The notes: generated by a model not told the origin, from the letters alone. DNA of 17,762 nt from Spirochaetaceae bacterium (GCA_030600745.1 JAUVLL010000017.1:1-17762), one strand, 5' to 3'; positions 1-6,965 are shown, numbered from the stretch's first letter. Numbers and translations are program-made.

Positions 1-230
1 CCAACTATTACGATGGGTTTTAATACGGGAACCTCTTCCCCTTCAGGATACAGGATTTTTAAAATAACTCCTGCAGCAGAGGCTTCAACATCAACTGCGG
101 CTTTATCTGTTTCCACCATACAGATAACATCTCCAACAGCAATAGTATCTCCCTCATTTTTTAACCATTCGGTTATTAAACATTCTTCTACAGAATTACC
201 CAGCTTCGGCATTACAATCTGATCAGCCAT
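1..230 (-). CDS. Lipoyl-domain protein, probable 2-oxoacid dehydrogenase E2 (N-terminal part)
   Basis: This gene starts at 230 and runs off the left edge, so only about 76 residues are visible. They form a complete-looking biotinyl/lipoyl domain: it begins MADQIVMPKLG, has the EW-LK-EGD strand pattern, and carries the lipoylation motif ETDKA with the acceptor lysine at residue 43. In this family the lipoyl arm shuttles acyl groups between E1 and E3 of pyruvate, branched-chain or acetoin dehydrogenase complexes in the cytoplasm. AGGAG lies 5 nt before the ATG, and a promoter is visible at 292-321, so it is transcribed apart from the malic enzyme upstream. The catalytic domain is outside the window, so a glycine-cleavage H protein or another biotinyl carrier cannot be fully excluded. 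The N-terminal position and the ETDKA motif favour E2. Confidence 0.8.
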   Translation of the reverse strand, partial: MADQIVMPKLGNSVEECLITEWLKNEGDTIAVGDVICMVETDKAAVDVEASAAGVILKILYPEGEEVPVLKPIVIV

Positions 231-291
231 AGATACTCCTTTCAGCCTTATATTTACATATTACTTATCTTTTACTTTCATTTATGTTTCT

Positions 292-321
292 ATTATATTT
301 CTTTTTTGCTTTTTTTGACAA
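292..321 (-). promoter_or_regulatory. Sigma-70-type promoter of the lipoyl-domain gene
   Basis: On the minus strand a -35 box TTGTCA (316-321) and a perfect -10 box TATAAT (292-297) are separated by 18 nt of almost pure A. Transcription would start near 285, leaving a leader of about 55 nt before the ATG at 230. Confidence 0.65.
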
Positions 322-391
322 GATTAATATATAAGAAAAACAGTTTTTTCTTTATATATGGAGTAATTTCCTTAAATTTTTAAAATAATCC

Positions 392-429
392 AAAAAAAAT
401 GCAGGCGAAGGCACATAGGCCAACCCTGC
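392..429 (-). terminator. Rho-independent terminator after the malic enzyme gene
   Basis: Read on the minus strand, GCAGG (425-429) pairs with CCTGC (401-405), and an inner GGC/GCC pairing is possible. The hairpin is followed by ATTTTTTTT (392-400). It lies 35 nt past the malic enzyme stop codon and would end the deoR-ldh2-malic enzyme transcript. Confidence 0.75.
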
Positions 430-463
430 GTATAAATTAAAATTCCTGAATAATCTCTATAAA

Positions 464-1750
464 TTATTTCCAGTATTTCTCCATTCGTTTTCGCAGGGAA
501 GCACGGTATCCATCCCAGTCAGTTATCGGCTTTTTTGCTATCCCTTCATCACATGCTGCCTTTGCAACTGCAACTGCCTCCCACTCAATAACTCTTGGGT
601 CAAAGGGTTTTGGTACTATATAATCCCGTCCAAAAGAGAAAGTACTGCCTTTATATGCTCGTGTTACAATATCCGGAACATCTTCTTTTGCCAGTGCAGC
701 AAGAGATTTAGCTGCTGCAAGTTTCATTTCCTCTGTAATATCTGTTGCCCCTACATCCAAGGCTCCGCGAAAAATAAAAGGGAAACCGAGAACATTGTTT
801 ATTTGATTAGGATAATCGCTTCTGCCTGTTGCCATTATTACATCCTCCCTGGTAGCTTTTGCAAGTTCGTAAGTTATCTCCGGATCAGGGTTTGCCATGG
901 CAAATACAATGGGATCATTACTCATGGAAAGGAGCATTTCCGGAGTAACACAATCTTTGACGGAAACTCCCATAAATACATCTGCATCCTTCATTGCATC
1001 AGCCAGAGTTCTGGTATCTGTATCGTTCGCAATATACTCCTTCTCTGGGGTCATCCGTTTTTTACGGCCCTTATAAATTACACCAATGCTGTCACACATA
1101 ATTAGATTTTCTTTTTGTATTCCAAGAGATATAAAAAGTTTTGCGCATGACATACCAGCAGCTCCTGCACCGCTAAAAACAACTTTTGTTTTGGTAATAT
1201 CTCTTTTAGTTATTTCAATTGCATTCAGTAACCCCGCAGAGGAGATTATTGCTGTACCGTGCTGATCATCATGAAAAACAGGAATATTGCAGATTTCTTT
1301 CAATTTCTTTTCAATATAAAAGCATTCAGGTGCTTTAATATCCTCAAGATTAACCCCTCCGAATGTCGGTTCCATTGTTTTAACAATATCGATAATTTTG
1401 TCGGGATCTTTTGTATCAAGTTCAATATCAAAAACATCAACATCTGCAAATCTTTTAAAGAGAACTCCCTTTCCTTCCATAACAGGTTTACTGGCCAGAG
1501 CTCCCCTGTCACCAAGACCAAGTATTGCAGTTCCATTGGAAACTACAGCAACAAGATTACCTCTATTTGTGTAATGGTATGCATCCTGTTCATTCTGTTC
1601 TATTTCAAGGACCGGAGCTGCAACTCCCGGTGTATATGCAAGAGCCAGTTCTTCTGCTGTTGAACACGGTTTTGTAGGCACTACTTCAGTTTTACCAGGC
1701 ATATCGTTCATGCAGTGGTAGTCCAGAGCTTTCTTTTTCAACTCATCCAT
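464..1750 (-). CDS. Malic enzyme (oxaloacetate-decarboxylating malate dehydrogenase)
   Basis: This 428-residue protein has the fold of short bacterial malic enzymes, which oxidatively decarboxylate L-malate to pyruvate and CO2 with NAD(P). The YTPGVA motif supplies the catalytic tyrosine (Y39) and MEGK the catalytic lysine (K94). Metal ligands are expected at E136-D137 and in the FHDDQHG motif (D162). The nucleotide-binding glycine motif GAGAAG is at 194-199. There is no C-terminal phosphotransacetylase domain, so it is the short form rather than full-length MaeB. The ATG lies 6 nt after the LDH2 gene, whose stop codon overlaps this gene's Shine-Dalgarno (GGGAG), indicating coupled translation. 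A terminator follows. Together with the LDH2 enzyme and the fumarase-like genes it would drain malate to pyruvate. NAD versus NADP preference cannot be read from the sequence. Confidence 0.93.
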   Translation of the reverse strand: MDELKKKALDYHCMNDMPGKTEVVPTKPCSTAEELALAYTPGVAAPVLEIEQNEQDAYHYTNRGNLVAVVSNGTAILGLGDRGALASKPVMEGKGVLFKRFADVDVFDIELDTKDPDKIIDIVKTMEPTFGGVNLEDIKAPECFYIEKKLKEICNIPVFHDDQHGTAIISSAGLLNAIEITKRDITKTKVVFSGAGAAGMSCAKLFISLGIQKENLIMCDSIGVIYKGRKKRMTPEKEYIANDTDTRTLADAMKDADVFMGVSVKDCVTPEMLLSMSNDPIVFAMANPDPEITYELAKATREDVIMATGRSDYPNQINNVLGFPFIFRGALDVGATDITEEMKLAAAKSLAALAKEDVPDIVTRAYKGSTFSFGRDYIVPKPFDPRVIEWEAVAVAKAACDEGIAKKPITDWDGYRASLRKRMEKYWK

Positions 1751-1756
1751 TTTTCT

Positions 1757-2881
1757 CTACTCCCAATCAAATTTATAATTTAGGTTCCAGCGATCCCGCA
1801 GCTCTACCATCTGCTTCTGTAAAACAAGTGGTACCGGACAACCATGTTCCTTTCGATACTGCCAGGCAACCCATTCCTTTTCTCCAGCTGTCCAAATTCG
1901 TTCAGCTCCAGGTGCTTTCTTTGACTTTCTTAAATCCCGCATAATAGTACCTGCAATTTTCTTAAAAATTGGAAGGCCCATAAAATTGTCTATATTAATT
2001 GCAATAAAGAAATGTCCCAGTGGATACGGTATTCTCTTTCCTTCCTCATCAAATCCATTCAGATCTTTCATAAAAGAACCGTCCTGAAGTGCGGCAGATA
2101 ATACTTCCACAACTGTAGCATATCCATAACCCTTAAATCCGGCAGTTTCTTCTCCCAGACCTCCCAATGGTGCCAGTGCAGCTTTTCCTTTGGTAAGATC
2201 CACAAGAATTTGTTCTGTATCAGTTCTGGTTTCTCCATCCCTGCTGATAACCCATCCGGGAGGGAGTTCCTTTCCTGTCCGATCGTACATCTCAATCTTC
2301 CCTCTCTGGGAGACAGAAGTGGCAGCATCCAGTACAAAAGGGAAGTCCTCATCTGTAGGAAATCCAATTGTAAGAGGATTGGTTCCAAGCATATTCTCCA
2401 CACCATGGGTAGGAGCAATAGAGGGACGTGCATTGGTTCCTGTAATACCAATCATCCCGGCATCCGAAGCCATAGTGGCCCAGTATCCGGCTATTCCATA
2501 ATGAGTGGAATTACGTACAGCTACCATTCCCATTCCATATCTTTCTGCTTTTTCAATGGCCATTTTCATAGCTTTGTTTGAGACAACATGTCCCATACCA
2601 TTGTTACCGTCAAGAACGGCAGTAGTTTCAGTCTCTTTTATAACGTCTATTTTAGTTTCGGGATTCAAAATCCCCCAGTCGATTCTATCCAGATAGATTG
2701 GTTTTAACCGGCCAATACCGTGTGAATCAATACCTCGTTTATCCGATTCTATAAGTACATCTGTAATAACATCAGCATCTTTTTCAGGAATACCGGCAGA
2801 AACAAGACAATCCCTCATAAAATTCTCCAACATATCAAATCCAACCCATTCACAGCCTTTATAGGCATCAGCATACCCCAT
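1757..2881 (-). CDS. LDH2-family malate/L-lactate-type dehydrogenase
   Basis: A 374-residue member of the LDH2/MDH2 family, which oxidises or reduces 2-hydroxyacids with NAD(P) and is unrelated to classical lactate dehydrogenase. Visible marks are the SHG motif (S53-H54-G55) with a downstream Arg, the RNSTHYG motif (H127), GTNP near residue 165, and DAATS near residue 185. Known family members act on malate, L-lactate, ureidoglycolate, sulfolactate or 2,3-diketo-L-gulonate, and the sequence alone does not separate these. Malate is favoured by the malic enzyme gene 6 nt downstream. Lactate is also reasonable next to a fucose locus, because that pathway yields lactaldehyde. AAGGAG stands 8 nt before the ATG, and deoR ends 21 nt upstream, so the three genes form an operon. 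Confidence 0.85.
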   Translation of the reverse strand: MGYADAYKGCEWVGFDMLENFMRDCLVSAGIPEKDADVITDVLIESDKRGIDSHGIGRLKPIYLDRIDWGILNPETKIDVIKETETTAVLDGNNGMGHVVSNKAMKMAIEKAERYGMGMVAVRNSTHYGIAGYWATMASDAGMIGITGTNARPSIAPTHGVENMLGTNPLTIGFPTDEDFPFVLDAATSVSQRGKIEMYDRTGKELPPGWVISRDGETRTDTEQILVDLTKGKAALAPLGGLGEETAGFKGYGYATVVEVLSAALQDGSFMKDLNGFDEEGKRIPYPLGHFFIAINIDNFMGLPIFKKIAGTIMRDLRKSKKAPGAERIWTAGEKEWVAWQYRKEHGCPVPLVLQKQMVELRDRWNLNYKFDWE

Positions 2882-2902
2882 TAGTAAACTCCTTATATTG
2901 TA

Positions 2903-3688
2903 TTAATCAGCAAAAACAGGAACAATAGTTATTCCGGTTTCTTCAAAATCAGGAAAAACAGAATCATCAAGCTTCCTGTCGGTTATCAGTACATCTATTA
3001 CGGATATTGGAGCTGTAAAGAAACTGGCCACCCGGCCAATTTTTTTATGATCAGCCACAACTACAACCTGACCCCGTATTCGCTCCAGCATCATCCTGGT
3101 CAACGCTGCTTCCTGTTGAATCGGAGATGTCATTCCGGCTTTTACAGTAAGACCATCTGTTCCAAGTATCGCACGCGTGGGCATAATTTCACCTAACACC
3201 CGGGAAGCAAAATCTCCCACAGTACAGCCTGACTGCCGCCGATACTGCCCTCCTACAAGAATCAAATCCAGTTCAGTATCTTCGGGTAAAGCCATAGCTG
3301 CGGCAATATTGTTCGTAACAACACGAATTCCCCTGCGATAGGCAAGATGAAGAATTACCTGCAGGGCAGTAGACCCTCCATTGATAAATACAGTTTCACC
3401 ATCCTCAATAAGTTCTGCCGCTCTACGGCCGATAACCTCTTTTAAAGATCGGTTAGCCTGATCTTTGACACTGTAGGGTGATTCGCCCGCCACATAGTGA
3501 ATTGCAAGAGCTCCGCCGTGAGTTCTTTCCAAACGGCCGTTTTTCTCCAGAATAACCAGATCACGGCGAATTGTCATTTCCGAAACATCAAACTGCTGAC
3601 CCAAATTATCTACCCGAACAGCCCCCTGATCACTAAGAATATCCACAATCCTTTGTCGACGTTCAGCTGGTATCAAATTATTACTCAT
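2903..3688 (-). CDS. DeoR-family transcriptional regulator
   Basis: This 261-residue protein has the standard DeoR layout. A winged helix-turn-helix occupies residues 6-62 and includes VSEMTIRRDL and the RTHGGA wing. A sugar-phosphate-isomerase-like effector domain follows, with the family's effector loop at NGGST and the motif ILGTDGL. Members normally bind phosphorylated sugars or related metabolites and repress the adjacent operon. It is the first gene ahead of the LDH2 and malic enzyme genes (21-nt gap), so it probably controls itself and them. Its promoter lies at 3706-3734 and is preceded by four DNA repeats spaced exactly 10 bp apart, the best candidate operator. AAGGA lies 6 nt before the ATG. 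The effector is unknown. Confidence 0.9.
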   Translation of the reverse strand: MSNNLIPAERRQRIVDILSDQGAVRVDNLGQQFDVSEMTIRRDLVILEKNGRLERTHGGALAIHYVAGESPYSVKDQANRSLKEVIGRRAAELIEDGETVFINGGSTALQVILHLAYRRGIRVVTNNIAAAMALPEDTELDLILVGGQYRRQSGCTVGDFASRVLGEIMPTRAILGTDGLTVKAGMTSPIQQEAALTRMMLERIRGQVVVVADHKKIGRVASFFTAPISVIDVLITDRKLDDSVFPDFEETGITIVPVFAD

Positions 3689-3705
3689 AATGATTCCTTA
3701 TGTGC

Positions 3706-3734
3706 AATTTAGTTAGTTTTTATAGGCATGTCAA
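3706..3734 (-). promoter_or_regulatory. Sigma-70-type promoter of the deoR-ldh2-malic enzyme operon
   Basis: A perfect -35 box TTGACA (3729-3734) and a -10 box TAAATT (3706-3711) are separated by 17 nt on the minus strand. It lies directly upstream of the deoR start at 3688, giving a short leader of roughly 10-15 nt that still contains the Shine-Dalgarno. Confidence 0.6.
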
Positions 3735-3770
3735 CCATTTTCAAACATATTTAAACATTTTATAACATTA
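3733..3770. promoter_or_regulatory. Four helically phased AACAT repeats, candidate DeoR operator
   Basis: On the plus strand the cores ACCAT, AACAT, AACAT and AACAT have their C at 3736, 3746, 3756 and 3766, exactly 10 bp apart. On the minus strand they read as ATGTTTNAAA units. They abut the upstream edge of the -35 box. DeoR-family proteins often bind direct repeats, so autoregulation is likely. An AT-rich UP element is the alternative. Confidence 0.45.
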
Positions 3771-3892
3771 TTTTGTTTTATTAATAAATGCCTTCATTAT
3801 TAATTAATGTGGTAGTACAGGTAATAGCAGAGTTACAGAATAATATTTTTAAGTCATTTGAAATAATGGGAATTGAAGATTTGAATTGAATT

Positions 3893-3933
3893 AAAAAAGA
3901 ATACAGGGGAAGACATACATAGATCTACCCCTG
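3893..3933 (-). terminator. Rho-independent terminator after the small heat-shock gene
   Basis: On the minus strand CAGGGG (3928-3933) pairs with CCCCTG (3904-3909), followed after a short gap by TTTTTT (3893-3898). It starts 16 nt past the stop codon and separates the heat-shock gene from the deoR operon. Confidence 0.7.
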
Positions 3934-3948
3934 CTTAGTGAAACTGCC

Positions 3949-4383
3949 TTATGCAGCTTTGATTTTGATTGATCGTGGCTGTTTTTCAGGACTCTTTTCG
4001 ATGCTGATTTTCAGAACACCGTTACTGAATGAACCGTTTATTGCTTCTGTGTTTGCATTTTTGGGAAGAATAAAGCTTCTTGAAAATGCAAATTCTCCTC
4101 TTTCTCTAAGCAGGTAGTGGTTCTCTTCTGTTTTTTCAGATTCCTTACTTTCAGTTTCTTCACTTATGGAAGATATAAGAAGTTTGTTGTCTTTGATCTT
4201 TACATCCACATCTTTTTCTGAAAGTCCCGGCAGTTCAACTTCAAAAACATAGCCTTCTTTACTTTCACTTATATCTACTGATGGATTCCTTCGGGTCCCC
4301 TTTTGATTCTCATCAAACAGATTATTTAACACTCTGTCAAAATCTCCAAAAAGGTTTACCGGTTTGTTTACTAAATATGTCAT
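3949..4383 (-). CDS. Small heat-shock protein (Hsp20/alpha-crystallin family)
   Basis: A 144-residue small heat-shock protein, an ATP-independent holdase that binds unfolding proteins in the cytoplasm. A short N-terminal arm (NLFGDFDRVLNNLF) precedes the alpha-crystallin domain at about residues 34-130. That domain has the VELPGL turn, the RGEFAFSRSF strand and the family signature NGVLKI. A short tail containing SIKI follows and may serve as the IXI oligomerisation motif. I chose the ATG at 4383 over one at 4398 because GGAGG lies 6 nt upstream. In addition, the predicted sigma-54 start site (near 4411) would leave the longer form almost without a leader. The gene stands alone between a sigma-54 promoter and a terminator. 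A sigma-54-controlled small heat-shock gene is not the usual arrangement, since CIRCE, sigma-32, ROSE or HspR control is more common. Confidence 0.93.
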   Translation of the reverse strand: MTYLVNKPVNLFGDFDRVLNNLFDENQKGTRRNPSVDISESKEGYVFEVELPGLSEKDVDVKIKDNKLLISSISEETESKESEKTEENHYLLRERGEFAFSRSFILPKNANTEAINGSFSNGVLKISIEKSPEKQPRSIKIKAA

Positions 4384-4420
4384 GTCACGCCTCCGCATTA
4401 TTTATTTCCTATATACTATG

Positions 4421-4442
4421 TAGCAGGATTCGTGCCAACTTG
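4421..4442 (-). promoter_or_regulatory. Sigma-54 (-24/-12) promoter of the small heat-shock gene
   Basis: On the minus strand the element reads TTGGCACG (4431-4438), AATC, then CTGCTA (4421-4426). The invariant GG (4435-4436) and GC (4423-4424) are separated by exactly 10 nt. Including the preceding CAAG (4439-4442), it departs from the extended RpoN consensus I recall at one position only, the first T of TTGC. The predicted start is near 4411, about 28 nt before the chosen ATG. No sigma-70 boxes of similar quality are seen here. Confidence 0.75.
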
Positions 4443-4452
4443 TTATAATATC

Positions 4453-4481
4453 TGTAAATCGTTATGATGTAACGATTTACA
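4453..4481. promoter_or_regulatory. Perfect 12-bp-arm inverted repeat upstream of the sigma-54 promoter
   Basis: TGTAAATCGTTA (4453-4464) is mirrored by TAACGATTTACA (4470-4481) around a 5-bp spacer. The centre lies about 56 bp upstream of the predicted start of the heat-shock transcript. It looks like a dimer-binding operator, either for a sigma-54 activator placed closer than usual or for a repressor. The arms partly resemble the fucI operator half-sites (TGTAATCG). Confidence 0.6.
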
Positions 4482-4529
4482 AATATTTTTAAATACTGTT
4501 ATATTTTTTGTTCTTCCAGATAATCATAA

Positions 4530-4591
4530 TATGTGTCATTTTTTCCTTATGTGTCACAATAGCATACATAACGTATCATATTGACACATAA
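4530..4591. promoter_or_regulatory. Three TATGTGTCA sites, candidate upstream activating sequences
   Basis: TATGTGTCA occurs at 4530-4538 and 4548-4556, exactly 18 bp apart, and inverted at 4582-4590. The last two extend to 10-bp arms (TTATGTGTCA/TGACACATAA). Relative to a start near 4411 they lie at about -120 to -180, typical for sigma-54 enhancer proteins. The inverted pair could also form a long-loop hairpin at the fucU 3' end, but no T-run follows, so it is not a standard terminator. Confidence 0.5.
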
Positions 4592-4614
4592 ACAAAAAAT
4601 GCAACACCCAAATA

Positions 4615-5046
4615 TTAAACCGGAATAACACCCTTCTTTAGAATTATATTACCGTATTTTCTTGCCTCACCTGTCATTAAAACAGCATAAGCATTCCTGC
4701 TGCGCTCATAAAACTCAAAGCGTTCCAGTTTTGCAATAGGCGGAGTATCCGGATAATATTTGTCTATTACTTCCCGGTAGGAAGCTTCCACAGCAGGATC
4801 CGGTGTATCTCCGGCAACAACAGCCATCATTAACACTGGTTTGCTTACAAAAGAGTCCAGGGTAATAAGAGGCAGAATCCCATCCAGAAGGTCTGCAATA
4901 CCTATTCCGTCAGCACGAATTACAAGTTTATTCATAGTGTCCCCGGGATAAAACGCATCGGCAAGAACTAGCTCATCACCATGGCCCATCTTATAAAGAT
5001 AAAACAGAAGCTCGGGGCTTAAATATTTAGAAATACCTTTTAACAT
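4615..5046 (-). CDS. fucU: L-fucose mutarotase FucU (RbsD/FucU family)
   Basis: A 143-residue protein that closely follows E. coli FucU as I remember it. It begins MLKGISKYLSPELL, has the MGHGDE motif with the catalytic histidine (H22), VIRADG at 43-48, and FEFYERSRNAYA. It ends with the YGNIILKKG motif (Y131) that marks FucU rather than RbsD. It interconverts alpha and beta anomers of L-fucose and related sugars so that the isomerase receives its preferred anomer. It follows fucI by 34 nt with a strong GGGAGGAG ribosome site, so it is probably the second gene of a fucIU transcript. No intrinsic terminator with a T-run is seen after it. Confidence 0.93.
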   Translation of the reverse strand: MLKGISKYLSPELLFYLYKMGHGDELVLADAFYPGDTMNKLVIRADGIGIADLLDGILPLITLDSFVSKPVLMMAVVAGDTPDPAVEASYREVIDKYYPDTPPIAKLERFEFYERSRNAYAVLMTGEARKYGNIILKKGVIPV

Positions 5047-5080
5047 CTACTCCTCCCAATTCCTGGTATATTACTCCAAT

Positions 5081-6874
5081 TTAATGTTTAAAACCATAGA
5101 GTGGACCAAAGTTTGCGCAGGCTCTGTAATCCGAACCTTCTTTATCCATTCCAAAAGAGGACCAGGCGGAAGGTCTGAAAATTCTATTTTCGTCCACATT
5201 GTGCATATTTACAGGTATTCGCAGTATGGCTGCAAGGGCAATCAGATCGGCTCCTATGTGACCGTAACTAATGGCACCATGATTGGCTCCCCAATTGGCC
5301 ATAACAGAGTATACATCCTTAAAAGGACCTTTTCCTGTGAGGGAGGGAGCAAACCACGTTGTCGGCCATGTCGGATCTGTTCGCTTATCCAGAATATCGT
5401 GAACATCCTGCTCCACTTCCACTGTATAACCTTCAGCTATCTGAAGTACAGGCCCCTGTCCCTTCACCAGATTTATTCTGCTCATCGTAACAGGCATGTC
5501 ACCTTTTGTGAGAAAATCCGAAGAAAACCCGCCGCCCCTGAAATATCCGAGATTTGCAGCACGGAATTCTGTGGCATCGAGACATTTTTTTACATCTTCC
5601 TCTGTAATATCCCAGAACTGTTTCATTACAGGTTTAGCGTCTTCAGTCATTTCCCCTGTACCGTCCAGAGTGGTTGATCCTGAGTTGATCAGGTGGATAA
5701 GTCCGCCTGAACCTCTGCCTGTCAGTGTTTTCCCTGTGGCTTTTTTAACAGCATCGGCACTCCAGTATGTTCGTACATCCGAAAATATCTGTGCTCTGCC
5801 TGTTAAAAGGTGGCCAAGGAGCATGCTTGCTCCATTTAAGCTGTCATTTTCCGTAGCAAAAACAAATGCCTCTCTTATCCCGTTCCAGTCGAATGAAGTG
5901 TTAAGAACGGTTTCCATAAAATCACCATTCGGCATAAAGTCTGTCCATTGCCTCTGCCCCTGAAAACCTGCTGCAATTGCATTATGTCCATGAGCTTCCT
6001 CTCCCCAGCCCATATCTTTTAAAACAGGGTTACCTACCATAAGATCTCTGGCAATAAGTGTCATTTTTACCGAGGTTTCCCACTCCAGATCTTTTTGTTC
6101 TCTGGAATGCCGATCTTCCGGCTTATTGGAATCCTCTCCCTCATGGCAGTTTTCTTTTGTCCATGCAATAGCCTTTTCAAACTCATCCTGATCGAAGATA
6201 TCCAGATTTAATCTGCGGGTAAACTCACTCATATCCACATACTCATTCCGCATACCAAGATAATCCTGAAAGAAGTCCTCATTTACTACTGAACCTGCTA
6301 TTCCCATGGAAACAGATCCAAGAGACAGATAGGATTTCCCTTTCATAATGGAGGCAGCCAGACCTGCACGAACAAAGCGCAGTATCTTTTCCTCTACATC
6401 CCCTGGTATCTCCGTATCGTCAGACTCAGTTACTTCTGTTCCATAGATACCGAAAGCTGGCAGTCCTTTCTGGTTATGCCCTGCAAGAACGGCAGCCAGA
6501 TAAACAGCACCGGGCCGCTCTGTACCGTTAAAGCCCCAGACCGCCTTTGGACGGAGGGGATCCATATCCATTGTTTCTGTCCCGTAACACCAGCAGGGGG
6601 TTACAGTCAGTGATACGCCGACACCCTCTTTGTCAAACTTTGCAGCACAGGCCGCAGACTCAGCTACTCCGCCTATGGTTGTATCTGCAATAACACAGAC
6701 AACCTTTTCCCCGTTGGGATATCTCAATGTTCCTGAAATCAGATCGGCAGCAGCTTTAGCCATATCGCAGGTCTGTTTTTCCAGAGATTCCCTTACTCCG
6801 TTCAGACGTCCGTCTATGGTCGGCCTTATTCCTACTTTCGGGTATTCACCCTGTAATCTATTTTCAGTATTCAT
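5081..6874 (-). CDS. fucI: L-fucose isomerase FucI
   Basis: A 597-residue protein, close to the 591 residues of E. coli FucI, with collinear motifs along its whole length. These include VGIRPTIDGR near the start, the TPCWCYG and WGFNGTERPGAVYLAA blocks, and AAGFQGQRQWTD. Catalytic and Mn2+-binding residues are E342 (ATEND), D366 (SDVRTYW) and H532 (NWGANHG). It converts L-fucose to L-fuculose, and members of this family commonly also act on D-arabinose. The start at 6874 has AGGAG 6 nt upstream and lies behind a strong promoter with a LacI-type operator. fucU follows. Kinase and aldolase genes that normally complete the pathway are absent from this window. Confidence 0.96.
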   Translation of the reverse strand: MNTENRLQGEYPKVGIRPTIDGRLNGVRESLEKQTCDMAKAAADLISGTLRYPNGEKVVCVIADTTIGGVAESAACAAKFDKEGVGVSLTVTPCWCYGTETMDMDPLRPKAVWGFNGTERPGAVYLAAVLAGHNQKGLPAFGIYGTEVTESDDTEIPGDVEEKILRFVRAGLAASIMKGKSYLSLGSVSMGIAGSVVNEDFFQDYLGMRNEYVDMSEFTRRLNLDIFDQDEFEKAIAWTKENCHEGEDSNKPEDRHSREQKDLEWETSVKMTLIARDLMVGNPVLKDMGWGEEAHGHNAIAAGFQGQRQWTDFMPNGDFMETVLNTSFDWNGIREAFVFATENDSLNGASMLLGHLLTGRAQIFSDVRTYWSADAVKKATGKTLTGRGSGGLIHLINSGSTTLDGTGEMTEDAKPVMKQFWDITEEDVKKCLDATEFRAANLGYFRGGGFSSDFLTKGDMPVTMSRINLVKGQGPVLQIAEGYTVEVEQDVHDILDKRTDPTWPTTWFAPSLTGKGPFKDVYSVMANWGANHGAISYGHIGADLIALAAILRIPVNMHNVDENRIFRPSAWSSFGMDKEGSDYRACANFGPLYGFKH

Positions 6875-6893
6875 ATCTATCTCCTGTTTTAAA

Positions 6894-6911
6894 AATGTAA
6901 TCGTTTACATT
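6894..6911. promoter_or_regulatory. LacI-family operator over the fucI promoter
   Basis: AATGTAA (6894-6900), the centre TCGT, and TTACATT (6905-6911) form a palindrome with 7-bp perfect arms and the central CG usual for LacI/GalR operators. It overlaps the -10 box and predicted start site, a repressing position. The LacI-family gene next to it is the obvious candidate to bind here. Confidence 0.7.
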
Positions 6912-6937
6912 ATAGGTTAACCAGAACTAAATTACAA
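6909..6937 (-). promoter_or_regulatory. Sigma-70-type promoter of fucIU
   Basis: A -35 box TTGTAA (6932-6937), a 17-nt spacer and a perfect -10 box TATAAT (6909-6914) lie on the minus strand. Transcription would start near 6902, inside the LacI-type palindrome. Confidence 0.75.
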
Positions 6938-6965
6938 GAAGGGTTGATACAAAACCTATCTCTTA

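Noticed and set aside
13..222. Plus-strand 69-codon frame at the left edge
   Set aside because: It is antisense to a clear lipoyl domain with a good ribosome site and promoter.
803..1105. Plus-strand open frames over the malic enzyme and other genes (also 1259-1663, 5084-5677, 5496-5963)
   Set aside because: They are antisense to well-recognised genes, show no family motifs and no proper ribosome sites, and have a composition expected of reverse complements.
4384..4398. Longer start for the small heat-shock protein at 4398
   Set aside because: The predicted transcript start near 4411 would leave about 12 nt of leader, while the ATG at 4383 has GGAGG at ideal spacing. The extra residues MRRRD do not belong to the family.
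4547..4591. Intrinsic terminator after fucU
   Set aside because: The 10-bp arms are separated by 25 nt and are not followed by a T-run on the minus strand. Protein-binding sites explain them better.
4384..4614. CIRCE element for heat-shock control
   Set aside because: The inverted repeats present are not the TTAGCACTC/GAGTGCTAA type and have different spacing.
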